Position numbers and translations under genes: made by a program
Assembly (NCBI GenBank): GCA_044225795.1
Contig: JBGAIF010000002.1
Location: forward strand, 434,001-498,000
Reading direction: 5' to 3'
Length of the DNA stretch: 64,000 nucleotides
Source: Nemorincola sp044225795
GTDB taxonomy: Bacteria; Bacteroidota; Bacteroidia; Chitinophagales; Chitinophagaceae
Shown: positions 53,164 to 62,146 of the stretch, one piece after another
Numbering within the stretch: position 1 is the stretch's first letter
Layout of the letters: each line of letters opens with the position of its first letter
Notes under the pieces: generated by a model
The model's input: the letters and a program-made list of their open reading frames with translations, nothing else
The model's database searches: none
What the model was told of the DNA's origin: nothing

Positions 53164-53263
53164 ATATTCATTTGGGGTATCTTAAAATAATTTAGACCGA
53201 TAATGTTAATTGTTTGATTGTCTGCTTATTTGTATTTTTAACTCATTTCCAAAACTATGTAGC

Positions 53264-55726
53264 GTGGCCGCTAAAAAGAAATCAGAATCTGTAGTCATAC
53301 CTGAGAAAAAGGAACAACAAACCACAGAAAACCCTGTGAAAGACTTTTTTGACACTTTAGGCAATAAAGCCCCGATACTGGTATCTGGACTCATTTTGCT
53401 GATTGGTTTTTTGATATTCAGAGACTACCTGTTGTTTGAGAAGGCGTATTTCTTCAAAGACATAGGTAGCGATTCTTACAACTATTCTTTCCCTTTTTTA
53501 ACTCAGGAAGCAGACTATATATCAAAATACGGCATACCAAAATGGTCCTTCAACTTCGGAATGGGGCAAAGCCTATTCCCCTTTTTCCTTCGCGACCCAT
53601 TTGATATACTTTTATATATTGCCGGAAAAGACCATATTGTCTACGGGATAGTATATAAAGAACTGCTGAAAATTGTACTTGGAGGGCTGGTTTTCTTTTA
53701 TTACCTTAGAGCTACGGGTGCCAGTAATTTTTCGTCTATTATTGGTGGTATATTATTTGCGTACTGCGGATTTACTATACTGGGTAGTAGTTGGTATATC
53801 TTCTCCTTCGAATCCTTTAATATGGCATTGCTATTGCTGGGTTATGAGCAATTAGTAAAAAATAACAAGTGGTATCTTTTCCCATTCGCAATATTTTTGA
53901 TCTGTATCTCGCAACCTTTTAACCTTTACGTTTATGGGGTGTTGCTTATCGCCTACACTATACTCCGCAACATTCAACTGGGTACTGCAACCGTCAGGAA
54001 TATTGGTGGATTGTTCCTGAAAATGGCCGGGCTTGGATTCATTGGAATGCTGATAAGCGCCCCGCTGATGATTGAGAATATCGTACAGTTGCTGGAGAGC
54101 CCGCGCGGAGGCGGCACCAATTCTTATGCCGCATTACTTTCCACAACTCCACTTACGGCTATTTCAGACCCGCTGCAAATGGGGACTAGTGTTATGCGCT
54201 TTTTCTCCAATGATCTGTTGGGTAGTGGCTCAGACTTTAAAGGATGGACCAACTGTATTGAATCACCGCTTTTTTATTGCGGTTTATCGTGCCTGGTATT
54301 AATGCCGCAGGTTTTTCAGTTCCTTGAAAAAAAGGTGAAGATAAGCTTCATCATTTTCATAGGATTATGGCTTATGCCGATCGTTTTCCCGTATTTCCGC
54401 AGGGCCTTCTGGTTATTTACCGGCGACTATTACCGGGCATATGCTTTCTTCGTAAGTTTCTTCTTCATTTACTATTCTGTCCTTGCTCTTGACCACATCA
54501 TGGCAAGGAAGAAAATAAACCTGGTCGTACTTATTGCAACTATGGTAGTATTGTTTGCCCTTCTGAACTATCCTTTCTTTGAAGACCACGAGATCGTTAA
54601 CCCGGCAATCACCGTGTTTGTATGCATTCTTCTGCTGGTATATGCCGCCTTGCTTTTCTTTATAGGAAAGCCCGGCAGCTCCGTTTACCTGAAATATGCC
54701 TTCTTTGGCGTTATTGTGTTTGAGGCGATCTACTTGAATAACATCACTGTTAACGACAGAAAGGCCGTAACCAGAGAAGATCTGACTGGTAAGAAACAAA
54801 ATAATGACAAAGGATATAACGATTATACCCTTGATGCGCTTGAGTATATCAAACAACACGACAATTCCTTCTACAGGATAGATAAAACATATGCATCATC
54901 ACCGGCTATGCACTTTTCTATAAATGACGGCATGGCGCAAGGTTACCGGGGTACCAGTGGTTATAGCCCATTCAATCAACAGCATTACATTTTCTATCTC
55001 CAGTTGATGGGTATATCCAATAAGGATGTGGAGATCGAATCACGATGGGCACTTGGCCTCGCTTCAAGACCACTGCTTGAGTCTCAGAACCGGGTGAAGT
55101 ACATGTTGGCGAAAACTAACCCCAATCCGTTATGGGCAATTACCGCAGACTCCCTGACGACAATTGGCGATGTCAGGATATTCAAGAATAAATTTGTTTT
55201 GCCTGTAGGCTTTACGTACGATCACTTTATGCGAGAGAGTTCCTTTGAGGGGCTTACCATCCTTCAAAAGGATTTCACTACACTCAGAACCTGCGTACTT
55301 AAGGACACCGATATAGATAAGGCAGCAGGCCTGCAAGAGTTTAAATTGTCTGATACTATCCCTCCATCCTCTTTCAATGTTGCTTTTTACAAACAATGTG
55401 TTGATGCGTTGAAGATTGACACAATGATCGTTACAAAATTTGAGGAGACATCGTTATCAGGTTCTATAAACTGCAGCGCTGACAAAATGATGTACATCTG
55501 CATACCGTACGATGGCGGATGGACACTGAAGGTGGACGGACAGGTGCGAGACAAAATAATACTGGATGCCGGCATGACCGGTGTTATGCTGAAAAAAGGA
55601 CAGCATATAATAGAAATGTCTTACGACCTGCGCTATTTCAGAACAGGATTGTGGATATGCCTGATAGGCCTGCTGGCTTATGCCGGGCTGTGGGTGTACC
55701 TAAGGAAAAGAGCTACGGCAAACTAA
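53264..55726 (+). CDS. YfhO-family polytopic membrane protein
   Basis: This ~820-residue integral membrane protein belongs to the bacterial YfhO family, whose fold is GT-C-like. In Gram-positives it is linked to adding sugars to lipoteichoic acid. About twelve helices (~40-500) contain an extracytoplasmic acidic loop early on (KDIGSDSYNYSFPF). The C-terminal periplasmic beta-domain ends with the family signature YDGGWTLKVDGQ...KKGQHIIEMSYD and a last helix. The only in-frame start upstream is a TTG at 53210, and I prefer the GTG at 53264 (MAAKKKSES). It is divergent from the glycan operon, so a role as its glycosyltransferase is reasonable inference. Confidence 0.85.
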   Translation: MAAKKKSESVVIPEKKEQQTTENPVKDFFDTLGNKAPILVSGLILLIGFLIFRDYLLFEKAYFFKDIGSDSYNYSFPFLTQEADYISKYGIPKWSFNFGMGQSLFPFFLRDPFDILLYIAGKDHIVYGIVYKELLKIVLGGLVFFYYLRATGASNFSSIIGGILFAYCGFTILGSSWYIFSFESFNMALLLLGYEQLVKNNKWYLFPFAIFLICISQPFNLYVYGVLLIAYTILRNIQLGTATVRNIGGLFLKMAGLGFIGMLISAPLMIENIVQLLESPRGGGTNSYAALLSTTPLTAISDPLQMGTSVMRFFSNDLLGSGSDFKGWTNCIESPLFYCGLSCLVLMPQVFQFLEKKVKISFIIFIGLWLMPIVFPYFRRAFWLFTGDYYRAYAFFVSFFFIYYSVLALDHIMARKKINLVVLIATMVVLFALLNYPFFEDHEIVNPAITVFVCILLLVYAALLFFIGKPGSSVYLKYAFFGVIVFEAIYLNNITVNDRKAVTREDLTGKKQNNDKGYNDYTLDALEYIKQHDNSFYRIDKTYASSPAMHFSINDGMAQGYRGTSGYSPFNQQHYIFYLQLMGISNKDVEIESRWALGLASRPLLESQNRVKYMLAKTNPNPLWAITADSLTTIGDVRIFKNKFVLPVGFTYDHFMRESSFEGLTILQKDFTTLRTCVLKDTDIDKAAGLQEFKLSDTIPPSSFNVAFYKQCVDALKIDTMIVTKFEETSLSGSINCSADKMMYICIPYDGGWTLKVDGQVRDKIILDAGMTGVMLKKGQHIIEMSYDLRYFRTGLWICLIGLLAYAGLWVYLRKRATAN

Positions 55727-55742
55727 GCGCGACAATAAACAG

Positions 55743-56966
55743 ATGCGCTACTTACTGCAACATATCAGAACTATCACTGACAGCTATGATGGCAGCCTGC
55801 CACTCTCCCATTACCTGAAGAATCACTTCAGGCAATACCCTATACTTGGCAGCCGGGACAGGAAACAACTATCTGCAATGGCTTATAGCTGGTACAGATG
55901 CAGCAACGGAATTTTGTCTGCCGCTTCCTTTGAAGAAAGACTGGCGTACGCGCTGCACATCTGCGGGCATTCCGCAATGATACCCCTGGTACATAAAGAG
56001 CCTTTTACCACCGGTATAAGCTTTGACGCAGATAAGCTATTCCCGTCTGACATAAGCCTTTCTGCAGGCATCACCAGGGAAGAGTGGCTCCACTCAATGC
56101 TTTCACAACCTGATCTTTTCATAAGGATAAGAAAGAACAAGACTGACATCATCAAAAAGCTCGACGCGGCGGGCATTACGCACTCAGACATCAATGAGTT
56201 GTGCATGGCGTTGCCAAACGGATCTAAAATAGACAGCATATTGCCTGCCGACAGCTATGTAGTACAAGACGCTTCTTCCCAACAAACCGGGAAATGGTTT
56301 GCCCCCGTAAAGAATGAATCCTGGTGGGATTGCTGCTCCGGGGCAGGTGGAAAATCTCTTTTACTGAAAGACATGGAGCCATCTATAAAACTTACCGTCA
56401 GCGATAAGAGAGCATCTATCATCCGCAATCTGCTGCAGCGGTTTGGTCAATACAATCATAGCACACCTGAAAGCATCATCACTGATGTAAGCGATGCTGC
56501 TGCACTGAACACGACACTAAATGGCAGAAAGTTTGATCACATTATCTGCGATGTGCCCTGCAGTGGTTCCGGAACATGGGCCAGAACACCTGAGCAGCTC
56601 CACTTTTTCCGGGAAGCGGCTATAACAGAGTTCTCCGCGTTACAGCAAACCATTGCCACTAATGCCGCACAGCACCTGAAGGATGGCGGAACGCTATTCT
56701 ATATCACCTGCTCGGTATTTAGCGCAGAGAACGAACAAGTCACAGAGCGGATAACAGCCAACACCGGCCTGCGCGCTACAGAAATGCAACTGATAAATGG
56801 CATAGCGCCCAGGGCAATATGTTCATTGCTGTTTTGCAATAACTACTGCGCTTTCAACCTCTCAATAAATGAGATGACCGATGAATCTGACCAGTCTGCT
56901 GCGTTGATATGCTTCATGGCCACGCTGCCATCCTTCGCATATATAAAGGTGACGGGATACTGCTGA
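55743..56966 (+). CDS. RsmB/NOP-family RNA 5-methylcytosine methyltransferase (3' frameshift suspected)
   Basis: This enzyme methylates cytosine C5 in RNA. An N-terminal NusB-like/RNA-binding region (~1-150) precedes the SAM domain, with VVQDASSQQTG, DCCSGAGGKSLLL (motif I), ICDVPCSGSGTWARTPE (catalytic PC) and FYITCS (TC). As read, the frame runs to 56966, antisense to the thioredoxin gene. Adding one base near 56811-56817 restores the expected ending (R-A-N/D-M-F-I-A-V-L-Q) and a TAA at 56840-56842, exactly next to the convergent gene's stop at 56843. The true end is therefore probably 56842. It starts 17 bp after the YfhO-like gene. Confidence 0.85.
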   Translation: MRYLLQHIRTITDSYDGSLPLSHYLKNHFRQYPILGSRDRKQLSAMAYSWYRCSNGILSAASFEERLAYALHICGHSAMIPLVHKEPFTTGISFDADKLFPSDISLSAGITREEWLHSMLSQPDLFIRIRKNKTDIIKKLDAAGITHSDINELCMALPNGSKIDSILPADSYVVQDASSQQTGKWFAPVKNESWWDCCSGAGGKSLLLKDMEPSIKLTVSDKRASIIRNLLQRFGQYNHSTPESIITDVSDAAALNTTLNGRKFDHIICDVPCSGSGTWARTPEQLHFFREAAITEFSALQQTIATNAAQHLKDGGTLFYITCSVFSAENEQVTERITANTGLRATEMQLINGIAPRAICSLLFCNNYCAFNLSINEMTDESDQSAALICFMATLPSFAYIKVTGYC

Positions 56967-57404
56967 AAATTCATTGATGCCGGGATATCGGTATCGTTGA
57001 TCGTGCTGAACGGGAGCGAGTATTTATATTTTGCGGAGAAAGCATTCAGCTTCTGAACATCATCCAAGCGGGAGGGCAGCACAAACGCGCCACGCCTGTA
57101 TCATTCTTATACCGATCATACAACTTCTGGATGGTGGGCATCTCCCAACACACGGAATACACCATGTACCCCAAAAGTTCACAAATACAACCTTTCCCTT
57201 CAGATCTGACACACGCTTAGCGGCCCCGGCAAGTGTGGAGTAGCGAAAATCATAACTCTCCCGTAGCTGCGCGGGCACCACCGGCGGCTTTATACGCTTA
57301 CCGACAAGATATTCTCCATACTTGTATAGTCCGTAAGCACCGGCTATGGCAGTAAGGATACTTGCAAGTATCCCCATCCAGAAACCTTTCCAGAACGGAC
57401 CCAT
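56843..57404 (-). pseudogene. TlpA-like membrane-anchored thioredoxin gene with two apparent -1 frameshifts
   Basis: Read in pieces this encodes a ~187-residue thioredoxin-fold protein. It has an N-terminal helix (~8-30), VFVNFWGTWCIPC with the redox CxxC, and in the last frame YPVTFIYAKDGSVA with the cis-Pro. The frame is lost after CIPCVG at ~57144-57146 (a G-run likely one base short). The middle part is a short second frame (EMPTIQKLYDRYKND). It is lost again at ~57085-57091 before AFVLPSRLDDVQKLNAF. Adding two bases makes the length divisible by three. It lies 9 bp after the enoyl-CoA hydratase gene. Sequencing error or real decay cannot be separated here. Confidence 0.82.
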
Positions 57405-57413
57405 CAGTAGCTG

Positions 57414-58187
57414 CTATTTAGCTGTCTTCGCCTTGAATTTGTTGATGGCATTGCGCGTGAAGTCGCTAAGCACGAGTTCCCCGCTTATTGATGCGCGGTC
57501 GGACAACAGTGTATCCCAATGCTCTGTGCCCTGCCAGAAGGTCTTCTTCAACTGGGACATCGCATCGGGGCTGCTGTGTGCCAAACGGTCGGCCAGCCGG
57601 GCTATGCTGTCATCTACCTCATGAAGATTCTTATGTATCTCTGAATAGAGTCCGTGGCGCTTTGCCCACTCAGCCGAACGCCATTCTGTGGCATCTATGG
57701 CCAGTTGTGAAAAACCGGATACACCTATCTTGCGCTCCACAGCAGGGCCTACCACAAACGGGCCTATACCTACGGCCAGCTCGCTCAGCTTTACAGAAGC
57801 TCCTTCTGTTGCTATGGCGTAGTCGGTAGCGGCTATCAATCCAACACCACCACCTACTGCCTTTCCCTGCACACGACCTATGATGAGTTTATGGCATTTG
57901 CGCATAGCGTTGATCACATGGGCAAAGCCGCTGAAAAATTTCTTTCCTTGTTCTTTATTACTGATGGCCATCAGTTCATCAAATGATGCTCCGGCACAAA
58001 ACGCGCCTTCACCTGCGCTCCTGAGTATGATCACCTTAACCCGATGGTCAATACCAATATCGTTAATGGTCTTAGCGAGATCTGCCAGGATAGCTGCAGG
58101 CAGGGAATTACTGGATGGATGAAAAAACTCGATAGTAGCGATGCCATGCTCTATCTCATGGCTTACGTGACCTTCAGAATGACGCAT
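57414..58187 (-). CDS. Enoyl-CoA hydratase/isomerase family protein
   Basis: This crotonase-fold enzyme of 257 residues acts on an acyl-CoA. The two oxyanion-hole regions are visible: GEGAFCAGASFDELM (~58-72) and QGKAVGGGVGLIAATDYAIAT (~107-127). One of the usual acidic positions reads LSELAVGIGPF, so hydratase activity is plausible, with methylglutaconyl-CoA hydratase-like or PaaF/G-like roles as candidates. PaaZ lies 1.7 kb away, but two unrelated genes separate them. It is followed by the broken thioredoxin gene after 9 bp. Confidence 0.88.
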   Translation of the reverse strand: MRHSEGHVSHEIEHGIATIEFFHPSSNSLPAAILADLAKTINDIGIDHRVKVIILRSAGEGAFCAGASFDELMAISNKEQGKKFFSGFAHVINAMRKCHKLIIGRVQGKAVGGGVGLIAATDYAIATEGASVKLSELAVGIGPFVVGPAVERKIGVSGFSQLAIDATEWRSAEWAKRHGLYSEIHKNLHEVDDSIARLADRLAHSSPDAMSQLKKTFWQGTEHWDTLLSDRASISGELVLSDFTRNAINKFKAKTAK

Positions 58188-58403
58188 ATATATTTAATTA
58201 TATTAGAGTGGTTCATTCAAAGGTATATTGAAAACTGTAAAAAAAGAAGACTAAACACCACAACATCCGTTCAGGGCGCAGTTTTGGCACACAGATTAAC
58301 AATATTTTATTGACAGTAAACCCTCTCAACAATAAATATGTTAAATAAACAATTATATCATGGCGACTTACCACTTTCATAGCTTTATCATAGAATCTAA
58401 ATA

Positions 58404-59162
58404 ATGAAGAAAAAGAAAGTTGGCGTTATGGGCGCTATGCCTGAAGAGATCCATGAGGTAGTGCACCTGATGACCGACGTAAGGGAACACATGGCGGGCA
58501 TGCGCACCTATTATTCGGGTTTACTGAACGGGAAGGAAGCAGTGGTCGTTTTTTCGCGCTGGGGCAAAACCGCTGCGGCAGCTACGGCAACCACCCTCAT
58601 CCTGGAGTTTGGCGTTACTGAACTAGTGTTTACCGGAGTGGCAGGAGCCATTGATGGCAAGCTGAAGATAGGCGACGTAGTGGTCGCTGACCGGCTGATA
58701 CAACATGACATGGATGCCCGGCCGCTAATGCCGAGGTATGAGATACCGCTGCTCGGAAAGACCTACTTTGATTGTGACAGGTCCTTAAAAGAAAAAGCGA
58801 TACTGGCCGTACGATCTCTGACCGATAATAAACACCTGCATGAAGTGATAAGCGATAGCGCAGTACAGCAGTTCGGAATTCAACATCCGGAGATATATAC
58901 GGGCGATATTGCAAGCGGCGATAAATTCTTTGCAGACAATGACAGCAAACAAACATTGTCCACGCTGCTTCCCGAAGTACGCTGTGTAGAGATGGAAGGC
59001 GCTGCGGTGGCCCAGGTATGCTATGAGTACGGCATACCTTTTGTGATCATCCGCACGATATCTGATACGGCAGATGAGCATTCCGAGATGGATTTTCAGG
59101 CGTTCATCAATTCGGTATCGAGTAAATATTCCCGGCAGATCATCAGGAATATGTTCGGCTAG
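58404..59162 (+). CDS. mtnN: 5'-methylthioadenosine/S-adenosylhomocysteine nucleosidase
   Basis: This enzyme hydrolyses MTA and SAH to adenine and the thioribose products, recycling SAM by-products. GVMGAMPEEIHEV supplies the catalytic Glu, VFTGVAGAIDGKLKIGDVVVA is the phosphorylase-superfamily core, VEMEGAAVAQV binds ribose, and RTISDTAD supplies the catalytic Asp. The length is 252 residues. A TAGCTTTA box at 58380-58387 is a weak promoter candidate. It forms a single-gene unit, with a lipoprotein gene following on the same strand. Confidence 0.95.
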   Translation: MKKKKVGVMGAMPEEIHEVVHLMTDVREHMAGMRTYYSGLLNGKEAVVVFSRWGKTAAAATATTLILEFGVTELVFTGVAGAIDGKLKIGDVVVADRLIQHDMDARPLMPRYEIPLLGKTYFDCDRSLKEKAILAVRSLTDNKHLHEVISDSAVQQFGIQHPEIYTGDIASGDKFFADNDSKQTLSTLLPEVRCVEMEGAAVAQVCYEYGIPFVIIRTISDTADEHSEMDFQAFINSVSSKYSRQIIRNMFG

Positions 59163-59240
59163 GATCAGCATGTCTGACCACACTGATACATATCATATGT
59201 GCAGTTGACAACGGTTATGTGTGCAGGCGTGGCCTATAGA

Positions 59241-59248
59241 TACCTTTG
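59241..59248 (+). promoter_or_regulatory. Candidate -7 promoter element of the lipoprotein gene
   Basis: TACCTTTG matches TAnnTTTG exactly and ends 20 bp before the preferred ATG at 59269. It falls inside the longer reading frame, which argues for the shorter start. Confidence 0.4.
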
Positions 59249-59268
59249 TGTGTATCAAATTCACTTTT

Positions 59269-59844
59269 ATGAAAAAGCACATCATTTTATCGGCATTGGC
59301 ATTAACAGTATCAGCCACTGTATTCACATCATGCAGCAAGATCAAGGACGCGGTAGCTGTACCGGCAACATTTACCTGGAGCGCAATGGATGTGACGCTG
59401 AATGTACCGGTGGTAACAGACCTGTCCTCTCATGACGTCATGGGGTCGGGAACATTCAGCTACAACCTGGACAGCTTCATCAAAAAACAAACCGGGGATG
59501 TATATGGCATCAACAATATTGATGAGTTCAGGTTTCATTCCTGTACGTTGACCATGCTAAATCCGGACGCTGACAACAACTTCGGAAATTTTGAGACCGC
59601 GAAAGCATCATTCTACACCAATGTCAACAATACCGCGGCAACTATCGGGCAGATAGACAACAACCCCAGCAGCTATGCGGGTGTTCTATCCATACCAATC
59701 AACAACACTTCTAACATGAAATCCTACATTCCGTCTTCCGGGCCGATTACCATCTATTATTCATTAGGAGGAAAGATGAGAAAGGTAACCACCAAGACAC
59801 TCAACGTGCAAGTACATATTGAGTATGACATAAAGACAAAATAG
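59269..59844 (+). CDS. Hypothetical lipoprotein
   Basis: This lipoprotein has about 191 residues. MKKHIILSALALTVSATVFTSC gives a signal peptide whose lipobox FTSC marks a lipid-modified Cys. The mature part is rich in Ser, Thr and Asn with regular hydrophobic alternation, consistent with one all-beta domain, and ends in a VQVHIEYDIKTK strand. I recognise no family. The start at 59269 is chosen because the 16 residues in front of it are not signal-like and overlap a promoter element. It shares a terminator with the convergent paaZ-like gene. Confidence 0.75.
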   Translation: MKKHIILSALALTVSATVFTSCSKIKDAVAVPATFTWSAMDVTLNVPVVTDLSSHDVMGSGTFSYNLDSFIKKQTGDVYGINNIDEFRFHSCTLTMLNPDADNNFGNFETAKASFYTNVNNTAATIGQIDNNPSSYAGVLSIPINNTSNMKSYIPSSGPITIYYSLGGKMRKVTTKTLNVQVHIEYDIKTK

Positions 59845-59872
59845 AAGGGATGTCTATATTGACAGAGAAAAT

Positions 59873-59904
59873 AAAGCGGTCCGGCAAGTATGCCGGACCG
59901 CTTT
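59873..59904. terminator. Bidirectional hairpin between lipoprotein and paaZ genes
   Basis: A perfect 14-bp stem (aaagcggtccggca at 59873-59886 with tgccggaccgcttt at 59891-59904) has an agta loop. On the minus strand it is followed by a T-rich tract (attttctc). Both genes converge on it. Confidence 0.85.
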
Positions 59905-59913
59905 ACGAATAGC

Positions 59914-61968
59914 CTAATCTTGTTTCTTCATCCTGACCATAGTTAGGATCGTGGCTATGGCTACGGTCTCACCGGTATCGTCGTAAACATCTACCAGCCA
60001 TTTCACTATACCCTTGGCCACATCTTCGGGTGTTCTCTTTTCCTGGGCCGTCTTTTCTTTTACCGTCAAACGAACCCCAATGGTCATTCCCGGATAGACA
60101 GGCTTTGTGAACCTACATTCATCTATGCCGTAATTGAGCAGCACGGGGCCTTTCTTCGCATCCACAAATAATCCCGCAGCTTTGGAAAGTATAAAGTAGC
60201 CATGCGCCACCCTTCTCTCAAATATCGTACCCTCAAGTGAAGTAGCATCCATATGCGCATAGAAATTATCGCCGCTGACATTGGCAAAATTGGATATGTC
60301 TGCCTCGGTAACCGTATGTTTAGCGGTGACAAGTGTTTCCCCTATTTCCAGGTCCTCGAAGTGCTTTTTGAACGGATGTATATCTGTTTCGTGCTGCCTG
60401 CCAAACTGCTGGTACACATTGGTGATCTTAGAAATAGTAGTGGGAGAGCCCTGTATGGCAGTGCGCTGCAAGTAGTGCATGACGCCACGCTTACCGCCCA
60501 TCTCCTCGCCACCGCCTGCACGGCCCGGGCCACCATGCACCAGCATAGGCATAGGCGAACCATGACCTGTACTTTCTTTGGCACAGTCTGCATTAAGTAT
60601 CAGTATGCGGCCGTGCATGCTGGCCGTACCCAGTACAATCTCCTTCGCGATATCATCATCGGCAGTAACCACAGAAGACACCAGAGATCCCATACCCATA
60701 CGCGATAAGGCTATAGCCTCATCAATGTCCTTATAAGGCATGATGGTAGATACCGGGCCAAACGCCTCGATATTGTGACAATCGGTCTTATTGAACGGAT
60801 CTGTATTCAGGAATATGAGCGGCGGCAGGAAGGCGCCCTTCTCTTTGTCAGCACCCATCACTTCAAACTGATCTATATTGCCGATAACTATATCCTGCGA
60901 CCTGGCCAACTGCTGTACCTTTTCACGCACCTCATTGCGCTGAGAGATACCAGCAAGAGGGCCCATACGCACTTCCTTGATTGACGGATCGCCGATAGTG
61001 GTGGCCTGGAGGCGCTTACCCAGCGCTATCTGCACGTCATCTACCCTATCTGCCGGAACGATGATACGGCGTATGGCTGTACACTTCTGTCCGGCCTTGG
61101 TGGTTATCTCGCGTACTACCTCCTTGATAAAGATGTCGAACTCCGGCATGCCGGGATGCACATCGGGGCCGAGGATGCAACAGTTGAGCGAGTCTGCCTC
61201 CATATTGAACGGAACAGCTTCAGACAATATCCTCGGGTGAGATTTGAGGCTACGCCCAGTAGATGCGGAACCTGTAAAGGTGACCACATCCTGCGTCTCC
61301 ACATTATCCAATATACCACGGGCGGAACCACATATAAGCTGCAATGAGCCCTCAGGGAAGATCCCCGACTTAATGATCTCTTCAAATACCGCCTCTGTAA
61401 GATAAGAAGTGAGCGTAGCCGGCTTCACAATAGCGGGCACGCCGGCAAGCAGGTTCACAGCTATCTTTTCCAGCATACCCCATACAGGGAAGTTGAATGC
61501 ATTGATGTGTATGGCCACACCTTCACGCGGCACCATGATGTGATGCCCGATGAATGTGTTGTTCTTAGACAGTTTTGCCACATCGCCATCTACATAAAAA
61601 CGCTCGTCGGGGAACTGGCGGCGCAGGCTGGCATAAGTGAACAGGTTGCCGATACCGCCCTCGATATCCACCCATGAATCTATACGTGTAGCCCCAGTAT
61701 TGGCACTGATGGTATAGAAGTATTCCTTACGCTCCATCAGGTACATGGCCAGCGCCTTAAGCATCAGGCCACGCTGCTGAAAGGTAAGCTTGCGCAGGGC
61801 CGGGCCGCCCACTTTGCGGGCATAACTCATCATAGCGCCGAAATCGAGGCCATCGCTGCTGGCAGTGTATATAGGGGCGCCGGTAATGGCATTATACAAG
61901 GTCTCACCTTCTTGCCTGCCCTTTACCCATTGTCCTTCCGCGTAATTCTTTAGTTGTGTCAGAGACAT
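59914..61968 (-). CDS. paaZ: PaaZ-like bifunctional aldehyde dehydrogenase / enoyl-CoA hydratase
   Basis: In aerobic phenylacetate catabolism PaaZ opens the oxepin-CoA ring and oxidises the resulting semialdehyde. This 684-residue protein has both halves. The ALDH domain (1-~520) has catalytic Glu257 (NMEADSLNCC) and Cys296 (AGQKCTAIRR), matching the E. coli E256/C295 layout. The MaoC-like (R)-hydratase domain (~530-684) has the SGDNFYAH motif (Asp567, His572) and VAHGYF. No other paa ring-oxygenase genes (paaABCDE, paaK) are visible here, so either they lie elsewhere or the substrate differs. Confidence 0.93.
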   Translation of the reverse strand: MSLTQLKNYAEGQWVKGRQEGETLYNAITGAPIYTASSDGLDFGAMMSYARKVGGPALRKLTFQQRGLMLKALAMYLMERKEYFYTISANTGATRIDSWVDIEGGIGNLFTYASLRRQFPDERFYVDGDVAKLSKNNTFIGHHIMVPREGVAIHINAFNFPVWGMLEKIAVNLLAGVPAIVKPATLTSYLTEAVFEEIIKSGIFPEGSLQLICGSARGILDNVETQDVVTFTGSASTGRSLKSHPRILSEAVPFNMEADSLNCCILGPDVHPGMPEFDIFIKEVVREITTKAGQKCTAIRRIIVPADRVDDVQIALGKRLQATTIGDPSIKEVRMGPLAGISQRNEVREKVQQLARSQDIVIGNIDQFEVMGADKEKGAFLPPLIFLNTDPFNKTDCHNIEAFGPVSTIMPYKDIDEAIALSRMGMGSLVSSVVTADDDIAKEIVLGTASMHGRILILNADCAKESTGHGSPMPMLVHGGPGRAGGGEEMGGKRGVMHYLQRTAIQGSPTTISKITNVYQQFGRQHETDIHPFKKHFEDLEIGETLVTAKHTVTEADISNFANVSGDNFYAHMDATSLEGTIFERRVAHGYFILSKAAGLFVDAKKGPVLLNYGIDECRFTKPVYPGMTIGVRLTVKEKTAQEKRTPEDVAKGIVKWLVDVYDDTGETVAIATILTMVRMKKQD

Positions 61969-62105
61969 ACTCAGTTTAGATTAAAAGTCAACATTTATGT
62001 CGTCAAAAACCGGGAACAGAACCGTGTTACATACCGGTTGCCCGAAAGCTATTGACAGGGCATGCAAGTTAGCAGTTTTTGGCCTGTAAAGCGATAGCAC
62101 GCGCG

Positions 62106-62134
62106 TTGTGTTTCAAAATTTTACCATATCTTTA
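62106..62134 (+). promoter_or_regulatory. Candidate promoter of the small T9SS gene
   Basis: TTG (62106-62108), an 18-bp spacer and TATCTTTA (62127-62134, one mismatch to TAnnTTTG) lie 12 bp before the GTG start at 62147. Confidence 0.35.
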
Positions 62135-62146
62135 CGCGTCTTAATC

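Noticed and set aside
53210..53263. TTG start for the YfhO-like gene
   Set aside because: The added 18 residues (LFDCLLICIF...) have no match to the family, and the GTG at 53264 gives a normal charged cytoplasmic N-terminus.
56843..56966. Extended C-terminus of the RsmB-like protein
   Set aside because: It is antisense to the thioredoxin gene, and a single added base restores a family-type ending at 56842.
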